A DNA stretch of 64,000 bases, taken from assembly GCF_002999335.1 (NCBI RefSeq), contig NW_020312058.1, forward strand, positions 62,001 to 126,000. Reading direction: 5' to 3'. Below, piece by piece: positions 21,579 through 33,800 of the stretch. The position numbers were made by a program, and so were the translations under genes. The notes beneath the pieces are model-generated. The model was not told the origin of the DNA and did no database searches. It saw only the letters and a list, made by a program, of their open reading frames with translations. The stretch is from Cyclospora cayetanensis. Lineage: Eukaryota; Apicomplexa; Conoidasida; Eucoccidiorida; Eimeriidae. Position 1 is the stretch's first letter, and each line of letters begins with the position of its first letter.

Positions 21579-24500
21579 ATGATGGATGCCGCACTGCTGG
21601 AGGAGCCGCCGATCCTCTGTGAAGTGTTTGCGGACTGCATTCGCCTATCGCATCGGCGGAAAGGCGCTGCTGACGACGAGGTGTACATACACCGCCTGGA
21701 TACTACCGACGACAGCTGTGGCAACGGCAGGCCGCCCTTGCAGCTCTCTTCTGCGCAGCCTGACGCGAGATCCGAGGCGCCTCGGCGATGTTTGGCCTCT
21801 TTTGCGTGTTGGGGTACCTTTGGAGTGGCGTTAGAGCCTTCGGGAGGGTATCTGCTGCTGGTAGAGACAGCAGAGAGAGTCGGACAGATAGGGGAAGGGC
21901 AGATCTTTGGAATTCGCTCCTTTAGGGCCCTTGATCTACGCAAGCCAACGGAGCAGCAGCAGCAGCAGCTGGAAAAAGCCTTTTGCACAAGACAGCTGAA
22001 GAGGCCTCTGCGTCTTCGGCCTGGAGACGTCTTAGCCGCTGAGGTTCTTGTCACGGATTTCGCTGGATCTTGGCTGTCGAGCAGCTGGAGCAAGGAATGC
22101 ACGAGCAGCGCCAGCGTCGGCTGCGAAGAAAGCAGCCCCTATCTGCCCTGGATCTTCGAGGCGCTTGCGATGGGAGGCTTCTTTTTCTCTCCCACGTTTG
22201 ATCTTTCCGTTTCTCTGCATCATGTGTTGAAACAGAAGCTGGCGGATCTTGGTCCTGCTGCCGCAGAGCCAAGAAAGGGGACTGCAGACACCGTGGGCGG
22301 AAATCGTTTTCTATGGAATCGCACGCTGCTTCAGCCCCTGCAGCAACATGCGGTAACACTTGGAGTGCGCGCTATTCAGGGGTAGGCCGCTCTTCCTAGT
22401 TTGTTCAGTGCTGCCCTCAACCTTGTCTTGACGCTCAGCTGTGTTTGTTCCCCTCCTTCCCGATCCCTCCCGCTCCTTATGTCTAATGCTGAATATTCTG
22501 ACCGGAGAAACGAAATGGGAAGAAAAGAGGTGTCACTAGACAGTCTCTATGGCGCCTCCGACATCCGGAGATGCACCGTAGATGGCAGACTACGATTAGC
22601 GTCTACAAACCTTTCCTCTTCAGTGCCGCCATGGCAGAAGTGTATCCAACGACATGCAGGGGCTTGTTTTCGCGTCTCCTCGCAGGTATGTCGGTTTCGC
22701 ATGCCTCTGCAGCCGAAGCACCTCGCTGATTCACCTCGTACTAATATCCAGAAAAGACGCCACACGCCTAGGAACGCGTTTTCACAGCCGCGGACTCAAT
22801 GTGAAAGGTAGGTCTTTAGAAACTTTTCTTTTGACTTGTAGCATTTTTGGCTTTTACTTCTTTTGCTGGCTGGTTTCCTGCGCTTCTGTGCTTGCCCCCT
22901 CTTCTGCTGCTCTTCATCGCCACTTGTTCTGCGTGGCGGCGTCGCAGTGTGTGTCGTGTCTCTGAGGCTGTTTTTTCCGCTGCTCTGCTCCTTCCCGACG
23001 GAATCGTGTCGTCGCCATGGCTTCTTGACTCCTCTGCATTCCTTTGCAACTCGAAAAAGCCGCAGCAACGAGAGCTTCCGGTGGTGTTGGTGTGACTCAA
23101 AGGTGATGCCTCGAACTTCGTAGAGACGGAGCAGCTGCTGCTGCATTACTCTCATGACTGCTTGCCGTCCTGTTGCGCCTTTCCGCAACAGCGTGGCTGC
23201 GATACTGGCAGCTGCGGCAGTGCAGACAAACGCACATGGCGCTTAGAAGTACAGAGCTTTCTTCAGCTGCGGGGTTCTGTTCCGCTTTTGTGGCAGCAGC
23301 CGCCTACTCTCAGGTGTGTTTCTAGCGGTTCCAGACGGCGAAACAGACACTAGAAACGCAAGGAAGCCACTGCAGTAGAGCTCTAGCAGTCGCAGCCTTG
23401 ACAGCAACGCTGCGAGTGCACGAGGTCAAGGAGAGGCTGTGCGCTTTTAGTGCGGCAGTAAACGTCTCTCGCGGGTTGTTTTTTTGGACGCTAGGGGGAA
23501 GGGGGGAAAAAACACCTTTGCTCTCGTGGGGTCGACTCCTCACAGCCTGCTGCACAATTTTAGAAGCGGTGGCAGCGGCAAGAGCAGCAGCAGCAGAGGC
23601 GGGAGACCCCCTGAAGCCGCAACAGGAGCGACCGCGCAAGAGTTTTTTTGTGCAATTCGCTGCCTTTTTCCGCCTTCTCAGCTGGTGCCCTCCTCCACAC
23701 CTCGACGGCGCGCTGAGCGACAGTGCAGCCGCGGCAAAGCGGCACTTCGATGCATTGAAAATGTAAGCCTGCGTCTATCCGGCAAGTCCTTCTCCCTGTT
23801 TTTGCTGCTGCAGGTGTCTCTGCCCCTGCACATGCTTCCGAAGGAATTGCAGGAGCTGTTTGCGCGTGTTATGGTGGCAGGTGCTACGGCGATATAGAGG
23901 CTGTAAACCTAGTGGACAAGAAAGGCTGGCAGCGCGTATGGTTGTTGTTTCCACGTATTGCTTCTCCCCTGTTGAAGGCTTTCCTGGTGTGCTCAAGAAA
24001 GCATATCATCGCCAAATGCGTAGGGGGAGGGGACTCACTTGCTGTTGCGTTCGGTGTTGTTCGCAGTCACTCGGCGAGAAGATGGAGGCAGTCATTCTCC
24101 CTTTGCAAGACGTACACTACACCTGGTGCGGCATGTCGAAAGGAGGCGCCCTCGGGATAGGCCTAGACGCAGCACATGAGGAGGGGGATTCCCGCTTTCT
24201 TGTTCATGGTTTAGGGGCTTTTACCGCTTGTTAGTTGGCAGTCTTTGCATGTGGTGGTGTGCAGGTTCGACTTCCACGCGGAGTGCCGCAACATGCAGTG
24301 GGAAAACGTGGGCAAGCTGTTGCATCAGCTGCAGCCGCGACTTAGCTTGCACGGCTGTCTGCGCGTGTTGCTGGTGCCTGATGATGCAGCTGCACCTGCA
24401 GCAGAAGGGGTGCTCGTTCCAGGATGGAGGGTAACTCAGGCAAGTGGAGCCTGAAGCTGCCCTCTCACGTGCTTTGCCTGTTGTGTGTCTACCCTGTTGC

Positions 24501-26026
24501 GTTTCGACATTCCCCATTCGCGCTCTGCCTCCCTGAGCCGTTTTGTCTCTTGCTCCCCCTTTCCCACCGTTCGCTACCCTCTGCCTGTAAAATACGCCTT
24601 CGAGGGTCCCCTGGAGAGAGTAGCAGACAGCGGCAATCCTTCTACGCCACGCCGCCTCTTGTTTTCTCCCTGCACATGCAGCAGCTGCGAAGCGCAGTCA
24701 GGAAAGCCCTCAACAGTGGCCAGCCTGCCATGCGGCCTCGCAAAGCGCGTGTGTTTTTTTCAGGTGTACAGACGCCAGAAGGGCGTCATCCGCACCAACT
24801 GTGTGGACTGTCTGGACAGGTCCAACGTTGTGCAGAGCATCTTTGCGAGGGCAGTCCTTCACAAGCAGCTCTCCATCGTTACCCCAACGCCTTCGCTCGC
24901 TGCTGCGCCTGATAAGGCTGCAGCAAAAGCAGCTGCCACGGAAACGGAGGACGCCTTTGCTCCTCTCACGGTGTCGGCATCTGCGGAGAACTCTTTCAGG
25001 ACGCTGTGGACTGCCAACGCCGATGCGCTGTCTATACTGTACTCCGGTATGAGATCATCGCCAGCAGCAACAACAACACTAACAGCGACAACTGAAACAA
25101 CACAAGCAGCAGCAGCAGCAGCAGTTGTCATAAAGGCTGTCTGCTGCCGCGCGTTTGTGGTGGCTGCAGGAACCCCCGCTTTGAAAACAGATTTCACAAG
25201 AACCGGCAAGCGCTGCCTGTGGGGGGCCCTCATGGATGCGAAAAACTCGTGCTGCAGGTGCTGCTGGTCCCCTGTGCAACTGTGTTCAGGTTCTTGTTGA
25301 TTCGTTGTCTTGGCTGGCTGTACTGCTGCGTCTCTCTAGTGGCTGTTGTTCAGCGCGTTGCTTGTCTCCTGGTCTCTGCTGCTGTTCCCACATTTTAAAA
25401 AATTAAAAAAAAATTCCTAGCACCTTGTCCTGCACCTCCTGACGCTGCGTCTACTCCTGCGGCTTTTGCTGGTGGTGGCGGTGTTTCTGTGTTGAAGGTA
25501 TTTTCTGAACAACTTCTCGGATGGCTTCAAGGAGGATTGCTTGCTCTTCTGCTCGTCTCCGTTTATTCGCTTGCCATTGAGGCCCCCCAGGGCCCCGGGA
25601 GGCCTTCGCCGCGTGGCAGCAGAATACCTTTTGCTGCTGCTGCTGTGTCTCTCCGTGACTCCATTTTTCAAGGCTGCAGGACTGCTGCATGCAGCAGGTG
25701 CTAGAGTGACGCGGCTGGTGCTTATGGGGCCAGAGTTTCTCCTCCGCTCAGGCTTGCTATTGCCGGCTCTCTTTCAGTCGCTGCCTCTGATCGGTTGGTT
25801 AACCTGTAACCCGGGCAGTCTCCTCGAGCCACTGACAGGCGTTCATAATCCGAAAATGGCCCTTCAAGAAGGCTCTACAAATGCTGTCATTGATGCTCTG
25901 GCGTTTCTCGGCGGCTGCCTTCTGCTTCTTGTTGCACTTATCCTGGGAGGCGCGGCCTATGTACGCCTGAGACGCGACGCCTGCATCTCCTCTCCCGTCC
26001 TGCAGCAGCAGACAATTTCGAACTAG
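21579..26026 (+). CDS. SAC1-like phosphoinositide phosphatase
   Basis: Ten exons agree in phase (799 codons, 798 aa): 21579-22381, 22686-22807, 23103-23313, 23682-23762, 23881-23935, 24067-24125, 24265-24430, 24764-25046, 25170-25257 and 25498-26026. Conserved SAC-domain landmarks appear in order: FFFSPTFDLSVSL, FLWNR, LISRK, NFVETEQ, FDFHAECRNM, the catalytic CX5R motif RTNCVDCLDRSN (Cys about 512, Arg about 518), ALKTDFTRTGKR and NNFSDGF. The last exon adds two hydrophobic stretches (around EYLLLLLLCLSV and GGCLLLLVALILGGAA). These match the C-terminal membrane anchor of ER/Golgi SAC1, which removes phosphate mainly from PI4P. The start is the first ATG of a frame already matching the family. 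The protein is longer than human SAC1 (587 aa), with insertions after the CX5R exon and near the membrane segments. The catalytic motif is intact. Confidence 0.92.
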
Positions 26027-27115
26027 AGCTTGTCGCTGAGCACGCAAGCAAAAGCCTTCTATCGCAATTGTTACGGGTAGCTCCAGGACGCCAGGCTGAC
26101 CACTTTCCTACTTGTAGATTTTACGAGTGCCGCGGTACAAAAAAGCCACACTGGGAAGAACGATTTTTAGGCTGTAAGGCACGTCTTCAGGGGCTCCCCG
26201 TGCAGAAAATAGCCCAACACCGTTGCTGCTGCAGCTTTACACACAGCTGCAAACGTCTGCCTTGTAGAGTCCCTAATTGAGGCCTACTACGCACACACAC
26301 GAATTGCGGAGAACGATATTTATAACGGAAGATGGCCATGTTAGCTACGCCGTTCTCCAATTGTGCATCGCAGCCTTGACACGAGCAGACTGTGTTTCTA
26401 CGTTTCTCACTCCAGGAAAGGAGCTCAATTTGCAGCAGAGTAATTGCAAAGAAGGCCCTAGCCTCGGGAACTCTTCCTGGAGCTTTGGCGCCTCGCGTGA
26501 AGTGTTTTTCGTCCCGTTTCTTCGCTCCGTTCTGGAATTCAGCGAGAACAAGGGAAAGGCTATTCTCTACAGGGAGCGGCCTAGAGACGCTTTATCGCAT
26601 TTTCTGATGCTAGAGGGCGGGGCAGGCAAAGGAAGGCCAGCAGCCTGTTGGAGGCCTCTCACATGCTATGCTGCCTTCTCGAATACGCAGACTCGTGCCT
26701 GACTGCCTCCCGTTTCATGCGTCTCCGTGCTTACCCACATGGCTTTCAGACTAGCCTTTCGAGGTCTCAGTGCGGTGGCAAGCAGCACGATGCCCTTTGG
26801 CACCCGAAGTGCTCTTCGTCCGTCTCCGCAGCGTGTGAATGACAGCTACAGCGGTCGCATGTGCCCCCACACATTGATCTTCTTAGCAGCCTCACTGCCC
26901 CCTCTGACCTAAAGACCCCATCGTGAACCTCAATGGCCCTAACTCTGCAGTGGGTGGCGAAGCACGGTGCAGGGAGAGGCGGAGTGTGGCTGCTCTAGAG
27001 GAGAAATGCATACGCGTACGCAGAGCGGCATGGGTGCGCTTTGAAAATCTCTGGGCCCTATTCGACACGTTAAACTGTCGTTACGGGGGTAGGCGCAGGG
27101 TATTCCTATTCATCG
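26027..27115. other. Intergenic, no gene recognised
   Basis: Short open frames lie on both strands with no family features. This is the 3' flank of the SAC1 gene and the presumed 3' flank of the small minus-strand candidate, which would be convergent with it. Confidence 0.45.
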
Positions 27116-27532
27116 CTAGTGTAGGAGTACCAAACAACACACCGGCGTAAACTGTATCTGCCGCATGTCAGTGTGTGACTTTCCGCCGCCACAGCGCATT
27201 TGTATTTTCCCCCCTAGTTGGTTTGGACAATCCATTAACCCGTATTTAGAAGTAGAATAAAACAGTGTGGGATCTTCACGGCTGCCGTCGGGGCTAACAG
27301 ACCAGGCCCTGTAGAGCTCCCCGAGTGCCGAAGCTGGGGGGTTGCGGTAGGGGGCTTCCAGAGGCGGGAAGGAAGCCTTAGCATGTGTCAGCCCGTGGTT
27401 CTTTTGCTTCGAATGTGTGCTAATAATAGGCGGGAGGAGAGGGAAGTGCGAGGAAAGGGGGCTCAGTCTGTCGCATAGTCGCTGCATAACCCGCACTAGC
27501 AACACGGCGGCGGAGAGGAGCAACAGTGCCAT
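27116..27532 (-). CDS. Hypothetical 138-aa protein with hydrophobic N-terminus
   Basis: I do not recognise this protein. A single open frame starts at an ATG and begins MALLLLSAAVLLVRVMQRL, which would serve as a signal peptide or signal anchor. The rest has mixed, protein-like composition (for example EAPYRNPPASALGELYRAW) and four cysteines in the last third. It is divergent from the DDB1-like gene; the two start codons are 108 bp apart. It could be a chance ORF or a first exon. Confidence 0.35.
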   Translation of the reverse strand: MALLLLSAAVLLVRVMQRLCDRLSPLSSHFPLLPPIISTHSKQKNHGLTHAKASFPPLEAPYRNPPASALGELYRAWSVSPDGSREDPTLFYSTSKYGLMDCPNQLGGKIQMRCGGGKSHTDMRQIQFTPVCCLVLLH

Positions 27533-27640
27533 ACACGCCGTAGCGGCCCCTCCTGCTGCCTTGCTGCAGTAAGAATCGAGTTTTCACAGCCAGCTTCCTA
27601 TTCTCTTGGTCTGTTTCATCCTCTCTGCCGCAGCGGCACG

Positions 27641-27854
27641 ATGCTGGCTGCGCCTGCGGCTGCAGCGGCGCTGGGGGGAGGCTCCGACGGAGCACCTTCC
27701 GGCGACAAAAAGGGAGGAGGGTACTACTTTGCGACTTCTTTACCCCCCACAGTCGTCTCCTGCTGCTGCAGCGTGAGGCTGCGCTCCCCTCATACCCCTA
27801 CACTTGTTCTCGCGAGACCACGCTCCTTAGTTTTCCTGCATCCGCTTCCGAGCG

Positions 27855-27896
<42 letters not shown>

Positions 27897-30800
27897 CTGG
27901 CAGGGATGGCAGCGAACTGAAGGCACACGGGGATGCGAGCATTGCTGCTGCTGCCGCCGAATCGGGAGAAGTAGGGCCCAACTCCTCCTGGCGCCCCTAC
28001 TTCTCCCCCCCAGTAACACTGCCATGCCACTCAGCGGTTGCAGCGCTGGCGGCTGTGCCACGTCAGCCTCCCTGCGGTGTGGCTTCTCGCACTCCCGGGG
28101 AGCAAGATGATGAGGAAACAGTGCATCAGGAGGGCCTTGAAGATCTTCTGATGCTGACAGACTCCCTGTCTCTCATTCTGTTAGCCTACTGCAAGCGGCA
28201 GCGCAGTGTGCTTCCTCTTCAGATCATAGACCTAAGAGTAAGCGCCAGGCGGCTGTACTGCTGTTTCTGCTGCTGCTGCTGAATTCGAAGAGGCATTGCT
28301 CGTGCGTCTCTGTCTCATACAGGGGGGAGGGGGGTGCCTCACCCGTTGCCTCCTCTCCTGGAGCTTGAACAGCGTTGTTACAGCAACAGCGACAGCTGCT
28401 GCTGCATCTCTGTCTTCGCATTGTCGGCGGCTCTTCTGTCCTCCCTTCTTCTTTGTTTTCCTTTCTCCATGCCATGGCTTTTGAGTGTTGGCTAGGCCTC
28501 CCTGCACGCTAATGTGCTGCACTGCTGCTGGTGTGCTTGTTGTGCTTGTTGCGCGTGGGGGGGGCGGCTCCTTCTGCAGCTGCCATGCTTCCGGAGGATC
28601 AAGGGAAGGCCGCTAATGACTGTCTGCCCCTTCACGGGAGACGTCGCAATCCACCAATACGAATTCAGAGTGCAGTACTTGCAACGTCGGAGAGTGAGCA
28701 GCACTGGGAGCAGCTCTGGCAGCATCAGTGGTCATGAGAGTAGCCGAGTGAAGCGCATAAAGGAGCACGAGCAGCAGCCTCAGTGGCGGCAGCAGCAGCA
28801 GGTGTTGCAACAGCAGCATTCGGAGGCAGCGGATAGCGACGCAAATGCATCTCCGTATAGCCCCCAGAGAGTTGTCTTTCTGCACGAGCTGGGAATCCTA
28901 GACATTGCGTTTGTTGGACCGAAGCAGAAGAAGAAGCAGCAGCAGCACAAGAGCAGCAGCAGTAGAAGCAGCAGCAGTAGAGAGCTTATCTTTGCATCGG
29001 CATCATCAGCTCATGCAGACTCAAAGGACGCAGATTTCGATCCCCCAAGCGGCGTGTCGCCTTGCCAGTTGTTGTGCTGCCTCTTTGAAGCTACAGCGCT
29101 AAGCAGCAGCTGTGCAGCCTCTCCTGTTGCTGCGCCTGAGCGATTCTTGCGGCTGCTGCATCTTCCACCCACAGCCGTTCCCTTCATCAACACAGATCCC
29201 TTGGCATGCTGCTGTGGATCGCTCCCAGCTCCCCTGCAGCTCTCCCCCACTGCCACGCGACTGCTGCCCCTTCCGCCTCCGTTGGGGGGTCTCATTGTCT
29301 GCTCCGCTGAGAATATCTCCTGGCTGGCTATGCAGCCTTCCTTGCAGAAGGAGCAGAATTACGTCAAGAAGCCGCACCCAACGAACCCCAGCAGTTCTAG
29401 TTCTAGCAGCTCCAGCTCTAGCAGCTCCAGCTCTAGCAGTAGCCTTTTGTATCGAGGCTCTCCTGGCGCAGCGAGCAGCGCGCAACAGGCGGCAAGGGGC
29501 CTTTCCGAGGTGTGCTCACAAGCGACTTTCCCTGGATGCGACGACATCGTTGCTGCTGTGCTGCTGTCTTCCCCTTCCCCACCAGCAACAGTGCAGCAGC
29601 AGCAATCGGAATACGTTCTTGTCGCTGTAGACGCCAGAGGCCATGTGCTACAGGCAACGCTCCGAACGTCTGCGGCTTCCCTTCCCGACAACAGCAATGG
29701 CAGCTGCAAGTGGGAGGATGTGTCTCTTTCTGTCTGCTACTTGGGGGAGGCTTGCGAAGCCTCGCAACTCAGCCCTTTGGGGTCAAGAACGTTCTTCGCG
29801 GCTTCCACTTGCAGCGACAGTTTGGTGCTCGAAGTCTTAGACGCAGGAGCTGAGGCAGCTCCCAACAACAGCCACGGCGGAAAGAGGGGGCCGAGTGCCA
29901 GCGGCACGAGTTTAGCCTTCACTCATCCTCCTCGTCCTTCTCGTTCTGAGGAAGCAGTTGTTGCAGGTGCAGCTGCTGCTGCCTCCAGCGCCACTGCCGA
30001 GTGGTTAGAGCAGCAGCAGCCTCACACACCTGAACAGCAGCGGGGATGTCTCAAAGTGCTCGAAGTGCTTCCCAATTTGGGCCCTATCGTCGATTGCTGC
30101 ATTGCAGACTTCGAAGGAAGAGGGCAACAACAGGTGCCAATGCTGATGCTGATTCTGCTGATGCTGATTCTGCTGATGCTGATTCTGCTGATGCTGATTC
30201 TGCTGATGCTGATTCTGCTGTTGCTGATTCTGATTCTGCTGATGCTGCTGCTGATTCTGGTGCTTCTGCTGGGAGCTGTAGCGTCTCGCATGCTTGTAAA
30301 ATGAGTGGTTTATTGGGGCAGGGGGGGAGAGGGGATTACCCTCTTGTCGGCGCTTTTTGTTTACACAGAGCACCTAGGATCGTTGTTGGGAGCTGCTGCC
30401 TTTCAGATCTGGCTGGCACACTTATATTTGCTGTTGCATTTCTGTGCTGCTCTGCAGCTCGCCGTTTGCTGCGGGAACGGTCCAAGCGGCGCCGTGAGAT
30501 TCGTGCGAGATGGTCTTTTTTTGCATTCTGCTGGAACCGCTGCTCTCGAGCAGCCAGTAGAGGGCATGTGGTGTCTACGGCTACGAAGGAAAGAGTCGCG
30601 ACTCCTGCTGGCTGTCCTCTCAACGCCTACCCGCACTTTGCTGCTGCAATGGTGCTCTAAGGCTCAGCAGATGCGGCAAGACTCCCGTAAGCTCTGACCG
30701 CTGCTTAGTAGGCCCCCCTTTGTTGTGTTATGATATGATATGTTGTGCTGTGTTATGTCGTCATCTACATGACCACTCCGCAGCAGCAGCAGCAGCAGTA

Positions 30801-33800
30801 TCCCGCGCTTCCCCTGCTTCTTGTGCTGTTCGTCCTGTGCTGCCTTTATACCCCTTGTCGTTCTTCTCTTGCAGCGCCTCCTGCTACAGACACACCTAGT
30901 GGGGAGGGAGGGCCTTTGTGTGCATGTTGCGGCTGGTGCAGCTGGAGCGATCGCGTCTTCTCGCGGATGGAGCGACGAGACAGAAGAGGGGAGTGAAATT
31001 GAGGAGCTTGAGGCTCTAGGGGCCTTTGTTACTGCGCAGCCTTCTGTTCTTTGCAGTGTCTTTGAGACAGAAGCCTTTCCCCCTGCAGCCGAAGCGGCGA
31101 TGGAAGAGGACGGCGTGCAGACTGCTCCTCCAAATTCGGATGGTTCCTCCATTGTGGTGCTGCAGGTGCGTAGCTGCTGCCTTTGGTGCTGCTTTGAAGG
31201 AGGATCTTTTGGTGTCGATTTTTTTTCACGCCAGGGGGCCTCTCACCCTTTCCGCGATGATGCAGCTGCCACGTTGCTGCGGCTGTGTGTGATGTGCGCG
31301 CTTCCTGGTGTCTTCATCGAGCAGGTTCTCGCGGGCGGCATTTTAGCGCTCGAAGGGCAGGAGGCCTCTTTGTCTCTCCGCGCGGCAGTGTCTGTACAGC
31401 CCGCTGTCACTGCCACAGGAGCAGCTCCGTCTCTTGCGCTGCAACCGTGTGGCGTCGATGTGCTTTTGAGGATTCCTTCCCCCCCCCTCTCCGAGGAAGC
31501 AATTCGCATCAGTTCTGCCAGCGTTGCACCCCTAGGAGGTGGCATTGAGTGGGCACCTGGTTGTGGCGTGTCAGGAGATGTGCTGCTGTTGACTGCCAAC
31601 ACTCTCGCGGCAACTGTCTCGCTGAGAGGCAGCACCTTCCGAATTTTGAAAGCTCAGGATCTCGGGGACGAAGCCTCCACCGCTCACGCCGCTCGGCTCG
31701 ATTTCGCAGATCCAGCTGCTGCACAAATCCAAAGTGCTGTGCCCAGTGCTGTTGCAGCAGGTGCCGCTGACATATCGACAGCTCTGGCGGCTGTAGGCCT
31801 CTTTGGAGAGGGCACTATGCGTCTGCTGTCGCTTCCTGCATTGGAGCCAGTCATGTCTTTGAACGCTTGCAGCGGTACTGAGATGATGATGTTGCTGCTG
31901 TTGTTGCTGTTGCTGTTGCTCGACTGCCTTTTGTGGCGTTTTAAACTTCTAATTGCTGCGCACAAAGGGCAGTCGAGCCGCACGGCGCGTGTTGGTAGTT
32001 TACGTGGAAGGGGGTGAAGGGAGAGAGAGGTGTGTGTGTGTGTATGTGTATCGCCATCGTGGTTGGGATGTGTGTTTTTTGGAGGCGGCACAATACTATT
32101 TTGCCGAGTCTGCAAGCAAGTGTTCCTTGCGGTAGTGTAGGCACTATCCTTATTCCCTTTGGAAGTGGTGTATTCTTCTCCCCCGCTAGTGGCTGCGCAG
32201 TTGCTTCTCAGCCTGTGGACGTGCCGCCGCATGTGCGTTGTTGCAGGAGAAATGGGGGCTTGGATCGTATCCTCGCTTGTCGCATGCATGGGAGGCATCC
32301 CCTTCTGCTTTGCAGGATTGAGCAACGGCCGCGTTGTCGTGTTTCGTCTAGGATTTGCTGCCGTCTCAGCAGAGAGAGACGGCGGGAGTGATGGAGATGG
32401 TGACAGCAGCAGCGGCTGGAAGCCTCTCCTTACAGGAATTTCACGCCGCACAGGAAAACACGTTTCTCTGAGGCTGTCTGTGCTCTCGGGAAGAGTAGTT
32501 ACCGTTGGGGGGGGGCCTGTGTCTCTGGTGCCTCTTCCTCGTCTGCCTGAGACTTTGCAACGCAGAGAATCTCGCAGCAGCCGTCGCAGTGGAGACCATA
32601 CAAAGCGGCGTCTCGGTGCTGCCCCCCCTTCGCAAGAGACTTTCCATGCGGAGATTGCTTCACGCCACGATGTCTCCTGCGTGGTTTGCTGCTGCTCCAA
32701 CCCCACTATTATCCATGTGTCTGCTGCTGGTGAGCTCTTGTGTTGGGCGCGTCGCATGGAACAGACGGCCTGCCCCTTCAGTCCACTCGTACCACCAGTT
32801 TCTGCCGCTGCTCTCTGCAGCGCTGTATGCTGTCTATATGTGTATGTGTGTCCATATGTGTATGTGTCTATGTGTGTCTATAGGTGTGTGTGCATGTATG
32901 TGTCTGTATGTGTGTCTATTTGTGTATGTGTGTGTGTGTATGTATGTATGTCTGTGTGTGTCTATATGTGTATGTGTCTATGTGTGTCTATAGGTGTGTG
33001 TATGTATGTGTCTGTATGTGTGCCTATTTGTGTATGTGTGTGTGTGTGTGTATGTATGTCTGTGTGTGTCTATATGTGTATGTGTCTATGTGTGTCTATA
33101 GGTGTGTGTGTATGTGTGTGTATGTATGTTTATGTGTGTCTATATGTGTATTTGTGTCTATATGTGTATTTGTGTCTATATGTGTATTTGTGTCCACATG
33201 TGTATTTGTGTCTACATGTGTCTATGTGTGTGCCTACATGTGTCTATGTGTGTCTATATGTGTATGTATGTACGTATATGTGTGTGACTGCTGCCTCCGC
33301 AGGAAGCCTCACGTACAACCACGTTCCCTGTGCCTCACTGCAGCACGCAGCAGACTTCAGCTGTGAAGCGACTGACCCCTTGCTGGGGTTGCTGTGGGTA
33401 GAGGGCGTTCCTCCGTCTGCTGTAGCAAGCAGCAGCAGCTTCGCCAGCAGCAGCAGCAGCAGTGGATGGTTCCGAGAGGGCTTTGGAGCACAGCAACGTC
33501 ACCGTGCTGTGTTGCATGTGGGCGTGAGAGAAAAAGCTCAGCGCTTGCACTCCAGAGTATTGCCTATTAGGCGTACTGTGGATGCTCTCTGCCCGATAGA
33601 AGCCGCTTCAGTTGTTGCGTTAGCCTGCCCTGCAGAACTTGTGGTAATTCGCCACACATCCCTGTGGAGACGATCTTAAGGGAACACGTGTGGTTTTATC
33701 GCCCCCTCCCCTTCTATGTGGCTATGTGAACATATGTGTATGTGTATATGTTCGTGTATGTATATATGTTTTGTGTATGTATATATGTTTGTGTATATAT

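Noticed and set aside
30134..30270. CRISPR-like regular repeats
   Set aside because: Units are contiguous without unique spacers, in a eukaryotic intron; this is a minisatellite.
30134..30304. Continuation of the exon 2 frame into a Leu-Met-Ile tail as a true C-terminus
   Set aside because: The next conserved propeller block ([13 protein letters not shown]) follows in phase after an acceptor at 30457, so the tail is intronic.
31684..32757. 357-codon minus-strand open frame over the DDB1-like gene
   Set aside because: It crosses the conserved plus-strand exons 5 and 6 and a TG repeat; composition is Thr/Arg/His-rich, typical of the reverse strand.
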